A DNA stretch of 64,000 bases from an uncultured Clostridia bacterium (GTDB lineage Bacteria > Bacillota > Clostridia > TANB77 > CAG-465), in contig CALXJI010000001.1 of assembly GCA_944388585.1 (NCBI GenBank), positions 124,001 through 188,000 on the forward strand. Direction: 5' to 3'. A program made the position numbers and the translations under genes. The first letter of the stretch is position 1. Each line of letters opens with the position of its first letter. Positions 36,315 through 45,850 of this stretch are shown here, in pieces. The notes under the pieces are model-generated. The model ran no database searches and had not been told where the DNA came from. It saw only the letters and a list, made by a program, of their open reading frames with translations.

Positions 36315-36899
36315 ATGAAAATTATACTTGCATCTGGTTCTAAAACCAGAAGGAAAATTTTAGATACTTTAAATATAAAATATGATGTTTTAGTAAGTGA
36401 TGTAGAAGAAATAGCAGACAAAAGTGATCCTAGAAAATATGTTGAAGAGCTATCTATGCTTAAAGCTAAAAGTGTAAGTAAAAAAGTGTCTACAAATTGT
36501 GCTGTTATAATAGCGGCTGATTCTATAATATATAAGGATGGAAAAATTTATCAAAAACCCAAAAGTATTATAGAAGCAATGAAAAATTTAAAAGAATTTA
36601 GTGGTTCTAAAAATCAAGGAATAACTGGTGTTACAATAATTGATATGCTAAATATGAAAGAAATAACTTTTTCGTGTGTTACGGATGTTTATTTTAAAGA
36701 AATATGTAGTGAAGATATAAAATGGTATGTAGAGCATGAAAAGGATTTGTTAAAAAAAGCTGGATACTCTTTAGAAGGAACAATTTCATTATTTGTAGAA
36801 AAGATAGATGGTGACTTTTATAATGTATTAGGTCTTCCGTTAGGAATGTTATATACTAAACTGAATGAATTAGGATATAAATTAAAAGATTTTGAATAA
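36315..36899 (+). CDS. maf: Maf-family nucleotide pyrophosphatase
   Basis: 194 residues from ATG 36315 (AGGTGA before it). The family start MKIILASGSKTRRKIL, the central IIAADSIIYKDGKIYQKP and GITGVTI, and the end FYNVLGLPL are all present. Maf enzymes hydrolyse non-canonical nucleoside triphosphates and affect septum formation. First gene of the chromosome right of the element; the next gene follows by 13 bases. Confidence 0.9.
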   Translation: MKIILASGSKTRRKILDTLNIKYDVLVSDVEEIADKSDPRKYVEELSMLKAKSVSKKVSTNCAVIIAADSIIYKDGKIYQKPKSIIEAMKNLKEFSGSKNQGITGVTIIDMLNMKEITFSCVTDVYFKEICSEDIKWYVEHEKDLLKKAGYSLEGTISLFVEKIDGDFYNVLGLPLGMLYTKLNELGYKLKDFE

Positions 36900-36912
36900 T
36901 AGGAGGTGCTTA

Positions 36913-37830
36913 ATGAACAAAATAAGAAAATCAAATAGTAAGTATATTTGTGCTGAAAAAGAAAAGATAAAAGAATTTATTAAAAAAGAAGGATTTATAT
37001 TTAAAGATAGTGTAGTCCAAAAAGATGAATATTTTATTGATTTAAATAGTAAAATGCTAAAAAATGAGTCTTGTATAAGAGTAAGGACAATAAAAGATAA
37101 AAATATAATTTTATCTTTTGAAGGAAATGTAGAAAATTTAAGTCAAATTAGTATTAAAGATTCAAGAAATGTTTTTTGTAGTACTTTAGAATATGACAAT
37201 ATAATTAATTTCTTAGCAGATATTGGATATTATAAGTATATTAGTGTAAATATTTTAAAAGAAGCTTATGTAAAAAAGGAAAAAGAATTCTACTATACAA
37301 TAGGCATAGATACAGTGGAAGAACTAGGAGAATTTATAGATTTTGAAATTTATACAGAATCAGAAGATTTAAATAAGATAGAAAAAGTATTTGAAAATTT
37401 TAAAAGAGAGCTTGAGAATATTTTAGGGGATAAATTAAAATTAAAATATAGAGATTATTTTTCAAAATATATGTATAAAGAGTTTTTTAAGGGTGATAAT
37501 TTAAAGAAAATTCTAGTAGAACTTGATAAAATTATAAATATGGAATCAATAAGTAATCTTGAAAGTGACATTAGAGATAAATATATAATTTCTAATCTTG
37601 AGCTTATAGAAAAATTAGAACAGAAAAATATAGATATATCTATTGTATATAATAATAAAGATGAGAATTTAGTAAATAAAATAAAAGAATTATTAAATAA
37701 AATAGGATATAATCCTAAATTTATGAATATTAAGGAAATTAAAGAAATAGCAGTAAAAGAAACTTTAATTATAGAAAAACAGAAAAAATATAGTTTTAGT
37801 GAAATATCTTTAATAATATTAAATAATTAA
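36913..37830 (+). CDS. CYTH-like domain protein
   Basis: 305 residues from ATG 36913 (TAGGAGG before it). The first 190 residues resemble the CYTH fold: alternating charged strands with DEYFIDLN, CIRVRTIKDK and a later TIGIDTVEELGEFIDFEI. This family includes adenylate cyclase class IV and thiamine-triphosphatase-type enzymes. The last 100 residues are a separate helical region. Substrate unknown. In the maf operon. Confidence 0.6.
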   Translation: MNKIRKSNSKYICAEKEKIKEFIKKEGFIFKDSVVQKDEYFIDLNSKMLKNESCIRVRTIKDKNIILSFEGNVENLSQISIKDSRNVFCSTLEYDNIINFLADIGYYKYISVNILKEAYVKKEKEFYYTIGIDTVEELGEFIDFEIYTESEDLNKIEKVFENFKRELENILGDKLKLKYRDYFSKYMYKEFFKGDNLKKILVELDKIINMESISNLESDIRDKYIISNLELIEKLEQKNIDISIVYNNKDENLVNKIKELLNKIGYNPKFMNIKEIKEIAVKETLIIEKQKKYSFSEISLIILNN

Positions 37831-37847
37831 CAAACAGGAGAAAATTT

Positions 37848-38504
37848 ATGAAGAAAAAAATTTTTATTTTAGTAGTGGTAATAATAGCTATAATCATAAC
37901 TACTATTATATGTATAAAATTATTAAATAAAAGTGGAAATAATGAAAATTATGATAAATATGATGTAATTGCAAGTATTATTGCAGATAAAACAAGTGTA
38001 AAGCCTGGTGATGAAATTACAATTAAATTATCTATAGAAAAAATGCCAGATAATGGTTTAGGCATAAAAGGTATAAATGCGAGAATAGCATATGATCCTA
38101 CTAAAATAACAATTCAGCAAACAGAAGACGACAGAGGCCACATATGTCCTTATATTGTACCAGGAAATTTAGGAGAAGATATGAATATATATTTAGGTAC
38201 CGCAGGAACAGTAACTGATGTTGAAGCAGGATATATTTCAAATATTAATTATGATCATAAAGTTATTGGGATAGGAGTAATAAATGATCATTCTTCAACA
38301 ATTTTAGGAGATGTGGTAGAAATTAAATTTACTGTAAATGAAGGGGCAACAGGGAATTTAGGGATGTTTGTTTATCCAGATGATCCAATGTTCTCAGGAT
38401 TTAATGTTGTAGGAGTAGAATTAGATGAAAATGGAAATAGTATAACAGATGCTGAAACAAGTTTTTACTTAAATACTAATCTTGAAGAAGTTTGTGTGGA
38501 CTAA
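37848..38504 (+). CDS. Membrane-anchored cohesin-like protein
   Basis: 218 residues. An N-terminal membrane anchor (residues 4-26) is followed by one cohesin-like domain: VKPGDEITIKLSIEKMP, INARIAYDPTKITIQQTEDD, VVEIKFTVNEGATGNLG. It is very similar to the N-terminal domain of the next protein, so one is a duplicate of the other. Cohesins bind dockerins, and a dockerin protein is encoded at 41190. AACAGGAG precedes the ATG. Confidence 0.75.
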   Translation: MKKKIFILVVVIIAIIITTIICIKLLNKSGNNENYDKYDVIASIIADKTSVKPGDEITIKLSIEKMPDNGLGIKGINARIAYDPTKITIQQTEDDRGHICPYIVPGNLGEDMNIYLGTAGTVTDVEAGYISNINYDHKVIGIGVINDHSSTILGDVVEIKFTVNEGATGNLGMFVYPDDPMFSGFNVVGVELDENGNSITDAETSFYLNTNLEEVCVD

Positions 38505-38589
38505 TGTTACAATAAAATTAAAAAAATTTGTTATAAAGATTTCTAAGCAATAAAATTATACAAAAAAATAATGATATAAATAAAAAATA

Positions 38590-38618
38590 TTGAATTAATA
38601 AAAATTATATGATATTAT
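38590..38618 (+). promoter_or_regulatory. Promoter of the large cohesin-like gene
   Basis: TTGAAT, 17 bases, TATTAT; 45 bases before the start codon. Confidence 0.55.
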
Positions 38619-38662
38619 TTAATATGTAAACAGTATGTTTATAAGGAGGGGAATTTTTCGAT

Positions 38663-41101
38663 ATGAAAAAAACATTGAAAATGAAGGCTTTGTTTTTTTC
38701 TATGATTTTATCACTTTTATGTGTTACTGTAGTTCCAACAGTAAACGCAGGAGAAAAGTGGTATGATAATCAGGTAGAAGAAGATGAAGCAGATATTGTT
38801 GCTAGTATAATGGCAGATAAAACTGAGGTAAGACCAGGAGATGAGCTAACTGTTACATTTAAAGTAGACAAAATGCCAGACAATAATGAAGGAGTTAAAG
38901 CTATTAATGCCAGAATAGCTTATGATCCTACTAAGTTAACAATTCAGCAAACAGATGATGGAAGAGGACATACAGTTCCATATATTGTGCCTGGAGTACT
39001 AGGTGATGAACTAGGAATAGAATTAGGAACAGCAGGGACTGTAACAGATGTTGAAGCAGATAAAGTTCCAAACGTAGATTATGCACATAAACTCATAGGA
39101 ATAGGTAATGCTGTAGCTACTCCAGCAATAACTCTTGGGACAGTAGTAGAAATTAAATTTACTGTAAACGAAGGTGCAACAGGAAACTTAGGAATGTTTA
39201 TATATCCTATTAAATCAAATAACGATGAAGGATTAGATCCATATTCTGGATTTAATGCTGCTGGTGCAACTTATAATAATGAATTAAATATGTATGAAAC
39301 AGATTTAAGCTCAACATACTATTTAAATTATAATGTTGATGAAGTAGAAGTTGTAAATCCAGCTACAAATGTTTATTTTGACAGAAGTTCTATAACATTA
39401 GATACTGAAGTAAAAACATCTGAGAATTTATCTCAATATGTTGTTATAGTACCAGAAGATTCAACAGATAATGATCCTTTAGAATGGGATTGGGATTCAA
39501 GTGACGATAAAGTTGCAACAGTTGATAACAATGGTATAGTAACAGCAGTAGGAAAAGGAACAGCTAACATTACAGTAACTATTGGAAATTGTACTGCAAC
39601 AATTCCAGTGACTGTAACAGTTCCTGTAACAGGTGTTGAATTTGAAGGATTAACTAGTGTTGATCTAGATTTAACTACTAAACCACAAATGTCAATAAAA
39701 GATTATGTAAAAGTATCTCCAGAAAATGCTGAAGTTACAGCATATAATTGGAGAAGCGATAATGAAAAAGTAGCAACTGTTGATAACAATGGTGTTGTAA
39801 CAGCAGTAGGAAAAGGAACAGCTAACATTATTGTAGAAGTTAGTGGTCACGAAGCTACAATACCAGTAAATGTAAAAGCATCAGTTGGAAGTGTATCTTT
39901 TGACGTACCAAATGTGGTTTTAGATACAAAAACTGAAACTAAATATAATTTAAAAGATCATATTGTATTTGATCCTGAAGGAGCAGAATACACAGAAATG
40001 ACTTGGAAATCTTCAGATGATAAAGTCGCAACAGTTGATAACAATGGTAATGTAACAGCAGTAGGAAATGGAGATGCTACTATAACAGTAACTGTTGATG
40101 GTAAATCAGCAACAATTCCTGTATCAGTAACTGTTCCATTAGAAAGCATTACTATTGAAGATGACAATGTAACTGTATATAAAAATAAAGAAGTAAATGT
40201 AAAAGTAACAGCTAATCCAGATGGAGCAAAATGGAGAACTTTAGATCCTTCAATTAAATCTGGTGGAGAATATGCAAATGCTGAAGAAACAGAAGATGGT
40301 GTAAAAATTACAGGATTAGCGGAAGGTACAGCTGTTGTAACAGTTGCTGCTAATGATGGAACTACACCAGAACTAGTAAAGGAAATTACTGTACAAGTAA
40401 AAGAAAATAGAATCACATCTGTAGATGTAACTGCAGAAAATGATGAAGATTTATTAAGAGGAGCTACAAAGCAATTAAAAACTTCTTATGAAGTTGAAGA
40501 ACCAGGTGTAGAAACAACTGATGAGACTAAAGTAAGTTGGGAATCTTCTGATACAGAAGTTGCAACAGTTGATGGTAATGGTGTTGTAACTGGTATTAAA
40601 GAAGGAAAAGCTACAATAACAGCTACAATAGCTGGAAAATCTGATACTTATGAAGTAACAGTTAAAGAAGTACATGCTGAAGGAATTATAATTTCAGATG
40701 AGACTATAGAGAATCTTCAAAATGCACAACCAGTAGTAGGAGATACTTTAGAAATACCATTTACAGTAAATCCTGAGGATTGTACAGATATTGAAGAAGA
40801 AATATTAGAGTTTGTAAAAACTCAATTTGATGAGGAAATGGTAGATGTTACAGTTTCTTATGATCAAGAAACAAAAACAGGAACTATTTCAGTAACAACT
40901 AAAAAAGCTGGAACTACAGAAGTTACTGTAGAAGCTGGAGAAGAAACATATGTTATGTCATTTAATGTAACAGAACCTGTCGTTGAAACTCCAGAAGAAG
41001 AAGCTCCAGAAACTGGTGATATGCCTGTAGTAGCTATGGCTATTATAATGACATTATCTATAGTTGGTATTGTTGCATCAAGAAAATTACTTGTTAAATA
41101 A
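38663..41101 (+). CDS. Cell-wall surface protein with cohesin-like and Ig-like (BIG2) domains
   Basis: 812 residues. Signal peptide to about residue 29, cohesin-like domain at about 40-235, then at least four BIG2 repeats with the signature DDKVATVDNNG and VTAVGKGTA, and a sorting tail: APETG, a membrane helix and RKLLVK at the end. APETG departs from LPxTG, so a class-variant sortase is likely. With the previous gene it forms a surface cohesin pair. Repeats in the DNA (39510-40090) may recombine. ATAAGGAGGGG precedes the ATG. Confidence 0.85.
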   Translation: MKKTLKMKALFFSMILSLLCVTVVPTVNAGEKWYDNQVEEDEADIVASIMADKTEVRPGDELTVTFKVDKMPDNNEGVKAINARIAYDPTKLTIQQTDDGRGHTVPYIVPGVLGDELGIELGTAGTVTDVEADKVPNVDYAHKLIGIGNAVATPAITLGTVVEIKFTVNEGATGNLGMFIYPIKSNNDEGLDPYSGFNAAGATYNNELNMYETDLSSTYYLNYNVDEVEVVNPATNVYFDRSSITLDTEVKTSENLSQYVVIVPEDSTDNDPLEWDWDSSDDKVATVDNNGIVTAVGKGTANITVTIGNCTATIPVTVTVPVTGVEFEGLTSVDLDLTTKPQMSIKDYVKVSPENAEVTAYNWRSDNEKVATVDNNGVVTAVGKGTANIIVEVSGHEATIPVNVKASVGSVSFDVPNVVLDTKTETKYNLKDHIVFDPEGAEYTEMTWKSSDDKVATVDNNGNVTAVGNGDATITVTVDGKSATIPVSVTVPLESITIEDDNVTVYKNKEVNVKVTANPDGAKWRTLDPSIKSGGEYANAEETEDGVKITGLAEGTAVVTVAANDGTTPELVKEITVQVKENRITSVDVTAENDEDLLRGATKQLKTSYEVEEPGVETTDETKVSWESSDTEVATVDGNGVVTGIKEGKATITATIAGKSDTYEVTVKEVHAEGIIISDETIENLQNAQPVVGDTLEIPFTVNPEDCTDIEEEILEFVKTQFDEEMVDVTVSYDQETKTGTISVTTKKAGTTEVTVEAGEETYVMSFNVTEPVVETPEEEAPETGDMPVVAMAIIMTLSIVGIVASRKLLVK

Positions 41102-41133
41102 TAGAGGTTTTGAATATATGTAATTAATGCACT

Positions 41134-41165
41134 AAGGGATATTTGCTTAAAAATATCCCTTTTTA
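41134..41165 (+). terminator. Terminator
   Basis: AAGGGATATTT (41134-41144) pairs with AAATATCCCTT (41151-41161), then T. Confidence 0.85.
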
Positions 41166-41189
41166 ATTACAAGGATAGGAGTGAACAAT

Positions 41190-44100
41190 ATGAAAAAACT
41201 AAAAATTGGTCTTTTTATATTATTTTTATTGATAACTACAATATCTGCTAAAAATGTTTATGCAGCTTCAAACAATGATATGTTAATATCACAAGGAACA
41301 GGTAGTTATCAAATCACTGTTAATAAATCTACAACTGTAGATGATATTATAAATGTATTGGGAGAACCAAAATTAACTACTGACTCAGCTTTTGGAGGAT
41401 ATGCTTATACATTTTATACAGATAATAATTATAATAACTATTTATATATTGAAACTACAAGTGATGGAAAGATAATTTCATATGGATCTTTAGAAGAAAC
41501 ATATAAGACTAATACATATAGTTATGGTGATAGTTATCCATATAATGAAAGATCACCATTATATGGTTGCTTATTTTCAAAAGAAGGTATTGTAGGAGGA
41601 GGAGTATATTATAATACTTCTGCTGTAAATAGTGGAAATTACTCAGATGTAATTGAATTATATGAAAATAATTATAAAAGTAATCCTATAAAGTATTTAA
41701 AAGGACTATCAAAACAGGCAATATTAATGTATAATGCTTTAAGCTTTAAATTAGGAAATAAAGATACAACAACTTTAGTATATGACGAAGAATTCTTTTA
41801 CATAAATGAACAGTTTAAAGAATTAGGAACTACAATAAGAGAATATATGTTAGATATGGATCTTAACACATCTTATATGAAAGGAATAGGTGTTAAGAGT
41901 AATGTTGAAATTGCGAATAAAGTATATTATATAATAAATCCAATGTTATTTGCAGATTTAGCAGGTAATAATAAATATACTGTATTTGATGAAAAAACAA
42001 TAGCTGTGTTTGATTATGATATTGACAGAAAAATATTAAGTGCAGTAACATTATCTCCTAATACTTTTGACATAACAGATAAGATAGATCTTACAAGTGA
42101 TGAAAGTTCAAAATTATCTATGGGACGAGCTGAATATAAAATGGCTATAGATAAATTTAATGAGGCATCTAGTATATATGATATTAATCCTGTAACATCT
42201 ACTCCATCAGGACTTATTGCAGGAAAGCTAAATTTATCTGTTTCTGAGGCAGTAACAGCGTATGTTAATGCAATTAGAGTTGCCGCAGGTGTACCTAAAG
42301 TTCAAATTGATAATGAAAGTTTTAATGTTGCTCAACACAAAGCTACATTATTGAGCTATAGATATTGGGAATTAGGCCTTGATATAACTCACTCTCCAGA
42401 GCAACCATCAGGAGTAAGTGATGAATTTTATGATACAGCAATGGGAAATGGTAAAGGATATGCCGAAAATGTAGGTGTAAGTGGATCTTCAACAAATGCT
42501 AAAACTATTATGAATAGCATTAATATATTTGTTGATGATTCTGCTGAAATTCCACAACTATTTTCACATAGACAAAAGATACTTTCAAACGAGTACAAGT
42601 ATTTTGGATATGGAATTAGTCCTAACATATTTACAAATGAATTTAGTGGAACTAATAGTGAATATGAAAATTATTTAGAAGCATGGCCTTCTGATGGAAT
42701 AACATTTATGGAGACTTTAATTTCTCCAAGATTTCAATGGACAGCACAATTTATAGATAAATATACTATTCTTGACACTACAACAGCAACTATTGAATGT
42801 TTAAATACTGATGAAAAGTGGGAATTTACAGAACAAGAGAATACTACAAATAGATGGTTTGCTTGTCATACGAATAGTGTTTCATCTTTGAACAATAAAG
42901 TTGTCATGTATGATTCTTCTATAGTTGCACAACCAGGTTATGTATATGAAATTACTTTACATGGAATAAAGGAAAATAGTACTTCTAAAATAGTAGATTA
43001 TACATATAGATCAGTATTCGAATATGCTGATGTTAATAATTATCCATCTCAACTAAATAAATTAGAAATAACAGTACCTGAAGGAACTAGTTTCGTTCAA
43101 GATGAAAATGAAAATATATTATATATGTTGCCTATTGGTGAAGAAATAAATTTAGGACTTGAAATTGATTCTGATGTTGTAGATAAAAAAGTAACTTGGT
43201 ATTCATCTAATGATAAGGTTAAAGTTACACAAAATGGAATAATCTATGCAGAAGAGTTACTTGATGAAGATGAAGGTAATGTTACAATAACTGTTTCTTA
43301 TGATGGAAGTAATGTAACAGATGAAATAATGGTAAAACCATATAAAAAGCTTAATGAAGTAAGACTTGATAAAACTGATATGGAATGTTTAGCTTTAGGA
43401 GAAAACTTGAGTGAACCATCATTTTCACTATATATAGACTATATTCCATCAGATGCTAATGAAGTAAAATCTGTAAATTGGAAAATTATTAGTAAATTAA
43501 ATGAATCTATAGAATATGATATAGATGATGAATATATAAGAGATTATGTAAGAATAGAAAAAGATCCATCAGATCCTAGAAGAGTATATGTATATGCAGT
43601 AACTGCAGAGTTAAATAATAGTGAATATAAAATTATATGTGAAGTAGAGGGTATTAGTGGTACATATACAGGTGAATGTAACTTAAAAATAAATGTACCT
43701 ATAACAAGTATAGGAATTTTGCCAGCAACTATTGGAATGTCAATAAGTAGTTCTGTGTTGAATATAAATTACAATACATATAATAACAATACATTTGCAT
43801 TATCTACAGAAATATATCCAAAAAATACTACTGATGATAAAACAATAAATTGGACAATTGGAGATGATAGTATAATTTCTCAAAATAGTACTAATGTTGC
43901 TGATGCTACATTTAACATTTTAAAAGAAGGTGAAACTACTTTAACAGCAACAAGCACTAATGGAAAAATTGATACTATTACTGTAAGAATTAGTTCAGAG
44001 ATTACAAAATTGGTTTTAAATAGTGGTACAAGTGTAGGATATTGCAATACTGTCAAAGGTTCAAATACTGCTCAACTTACTGTAACTAAAGAACCTTTAA

Positions 44101-44993
44101 TAGATGCAGATAATATAATATATGAGTCTAATAATAATAGTATAGCAACAGTGGATAGTAATGGTTTAGTTACTTTTAAAAACCCAGGAGAAGTTACAAT
44201 ATCTGCATATAGTGAAGAAAAGCCTAGTGTTAGAGATGAATTTAAATTCAATGTTTATTCTTTAATAGACTCAATAGTTTTTGAAGATAATAGCAGAATA
44301 ACTATGAATAAGGGCGATACTATACAAAGAAAAGTATTAGCCTCACCAAGTAATAACAGTTATAATAATAGAATTCAATTTTCTTCTAGAAATCCAGAAG
44401 TTGCAATAGTAGATAATGCTGGAAATATAACAGGTGTAGGAAGAGGAACAGCAGCGATTGTAGCTGAGATTAAAGGAACTTATACTACAGATGGTATTTC
44501 AAAATCTGTAATATTAACAGTAGAAGTTAAAACACCTATAGAATCTATTAGTTTACCAGACACAAGAACTATGATAAAAAATCAAAAGACAACACTTTCT
44601 GTAGATATAACACCTGAAGATACAACATCATCTTATAGTGTAAAATGGGAAAATTTAAATCCAGAAATACTACAATTAAATGAATCAACTGGAGAAGTTA
44701 CAGCTCTTAATTTAGGAAATGGAACAGTTAGAGTTACTGTAACAGATAAATATACAGGTAAAGAATTCTTTGATGAGGTTTCTATTAATGTTGTAGACTA
44801 CTTAAAAGGTGATATGGATAAAAACGGTGCTATAAACTCAATAGATGCATCAATATTAATTGATAAGTATAAAAGTAATGAAATTACAGATGAAGATTAT
44901 GCAATAGGAGATATGAACAATGATAATACTTTAAATTCAACAGACGCTTCAATTATTATTGATTTATATAAAAGTAATGAAGTTTTAAATTAG
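41190..44993 (+). CDS. Secreted CAP-domain protein with Ig-like repeats and a dockerin
   Basis: 1267 residues from ATG 41190 (the frame also has GTG 41181, but GATAGGAG touches it). Signal peptide to about residue 27. A CAP-associated N-terminal domain follows (LGEPKLTTDSAFGGYAYTFY). Next is a CAP/SCP domain at about 345-500 (YVNAIRVAAGVPKVQID). Several BIG2-type domains come after it. The C-terminal dockerin type I has two calcium-binding repeats (GDMDKNGAINSIDASILID and GDMNNDNTLNSTDASIIID). It can dock on the cohesin-like proteins upstream. The enzymatic role of CAP domains in bacteria is not settled. Confidence 0.88.
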   Translation: MKKLKIGLFILFLLITTISAKNVYAASNNDMLISQGTGSYQITVNKSTTVDDIINVLGEPKLTTDSAFGGYAYTFYTDNNYNNYLYIETTSDGKIISYGSLEETYKTNTYSYGDSYPYNERSPLYGCLFSKEGIVGGGVYYNTSAVNSGNYSDVIELYENNYKSNPIKYLKGLSKQAILMYNALSFKLGNKDTTTLVYDEEFFYINEQFKELGTTIREYMLDMDLNTSYMKGIGVKSNVEIANKVYYIINPMLFADLAGNNKYTVFDEKTIAVFDYDIDRKILSAVTLSPNTFDITDKIDLTSDESSKLSMGRAEYKMAIDKFNEASSIYDINPVTSTPSGLIAGKLNLSVSEAVTAYVNAIRVAAGVPKVQIDNESFNVAQHKATLLSYRYWELGLDITHSPEQPSGVSDEFYDTAMGNGKGYAENVGVSGSSTNAKTIMNSINIFVDDSAEIPQLFSHRQKILSNEYKYFGYGISPNIFTNEFSGTNSEYENYLEAWPSDGITFMETLISPRFQWTAQFIDKYTILDTTTATIECLNTDEKWEFTEQENTTNRWFACHTNSVSSLNNKVVMYDSSIVAQPGYVYEITLHGIKENSTSKIVDYTYRSVFEYADVNNYPSQLNKLEITVPEGTSFVQDENENILYMLPIGEEINLGLEIDSDVVDKKVTWYSSNDKVKVTQNGIIYAEELLDEDEGNVTITVSYDGSNVTDEIMVKPYKKLNEVRLDKTDMECLALGENLSEPSFSLYIDYIPSDANEVKSVNWKIISKLNESIEYDIDDEYIRDYVRIEKDPSDPRRVYVYAVTAELNNSEYKIICEVEGISGTYTGECNLKINVPITSIGILPATIGMSISSSVLNINYNTYNNNTFALSTEIYPKNTTDDKTINWTIGDDSIISQNSTNVADATFNILKEGETTLTATSTNGKIDTITVRISSEITKLVLNSGTSVGYCNTVKGSNTAQLTVTKEPLIDADNIIYESNNNSIATVDSNGLVTFKNPGEVTISAYSEEKPSVRDEFKFNVYSLIDSIVFEDNSRITMNKGDTIQRKVLASPSNNSYNNRIQFSSRNPEVAIVDNAGNITGVGRGTAAIVAEIKGTYTTDGISKSVILTVEVKTPIESISLPDTRTMIKNQKTTLSVDITPEDTTSSYSVKWENLNPEILQLNESTGEVTALNLGNGTVRVTVTDKYTGKEFFDEVSINVVDYLKGDMDKNGAINSIDASILIDKYKSNEITDEDYAIGDMNNDNTLNSTDASIIIDLYKSNEVLN

Positions 44994-44999
44994 TATGTC

Positions 45000-45028
45000 T
45001 TTACAATTTAATGTAATTATTGTATAAT
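45000..45028 (+). promoter_or_regulatory. Promoter of rlmB
   Basis: TTTACA, 17 bases, TATAAT; 23 bases before the start codon. Confidence 0.75.
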
Positions 45029-45051
45029 AATTATGTTAAAGGAGTGTTCTT

Positions 45052-45795
45052 ATGAGCTTAATATATGGCATAAATCCAGTTTATGAAGCTATTTCATCTG
45101 GAAAAACAATAAATAAATTATATATTCAAAAAGGAAATAAAGAAATATATAAAATAATTCAAAAAGCAAAAGAAAAGAAGATAGTTATTGTTGAAGTGGA
45201 CAAGCTTAAATTAGATAAAATGATAACTGAAAAAGATGAAAAGATAAAAAACTCACAAGGAATTGTAGCATCTGTTACAGAGTACAAATACTATACTATA
45301 GATGATATTTTAGATTATGCAAAAGATAGAAATGAATCCCCTTTTATAATCATACTAGACAAGATCGAAGACCCACATAATTTAGGAGCTATAGTAAGAA
45401 GTGCAGAATGTCTGGGTGCACATGGTATTATTATTCAAAAAAGAAATTCAGCTCAGGTAACAGATACTGTAGAAAAAACTTCAGCAGGAGCATGTAATTA
45501 TATGAGGATTGCTAGAGTAACTAATATAACAGAGTCTATAAAATATTTAAAGAAAAATGGGTTATGGATTTATGGACTAGATATGGAAGGTGCTCAAGAA
45601 TTATATAATACAGATTTTGATGGTGCTATAGGATTAGTAGTTGGAAATGAAGGAACAGGTATTTCTAAACTTGTATTAGAAAACTGTGATTTTATAGTAA
45701 AAATTCCTATGACAGGGCATATAGAATCTTTAAATGCTTCTGTATCAGCAGCAATAAGTATGTATGAAATTATAAGGCAAAAAAATAAAAAATAA
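45052..45795 (+). CDS. rlmB: 23S rRNA (guanosine-2'-O)-methyltransferase RlmB-like
   Basis: 247 residues. N-terminal substrate-binding domain (YGINPVYEAISSGK), then SpoU/TrmH knot with motifs DKIEDPHNLGAIVRSAEC, VVGNEGTGIS and IPMTGHIESLNASVSAAI. The length and order match RlmB, which methylates G2251 in the peptidyl-transferase centre. AAAGGAG precedes the ATG. Single-gene unit between a promoter and a terminator. Confidence 0.9.
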   Translation: MSLIYGINPVYEAISSGKTINKLYIQKGNKEIYKIIQKAKEKKIVIVEVDKLKLDKMITEKDEKIKNSQGIVASVTEYKYYTIDDILDYAKDRNESPFIIILDKIEDPHNLGAIVRSAECLGAHGIIIQKRNSAQVTDTVEKTSAGACNYMRIARVTNITESIKYLKKNGLWIYGLDMEGAQELYNTDFDGAIGLVVGNEGTGISKLVLENCDFIVKIPMTGHIESLNASVSAAISMYEIIRQKNKK

Positions 45796-45800
45796 AGTAA

Positions 45801-45838
45801 AATGTAGTAATAATCTATATTATTACTACATTTTTTTA
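45801..45838 (+). terminator. Terminator of rlmB
   Basis: AATGTAGTAATA (45801-45812) pairs with TATTACTACATT (45821-45832), then T. Confidence 0.85.
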
Positions 45839-45850
45839 AGGAGAAATAAT

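Noticed and set aside
39510-40090. Near-identical DNA repeats in the 38663 gene as an insertion or mobile repeat
   Set aside because: They are codons of successive BIG2 domains (DDKVATVDNNG blocks) and in frame.
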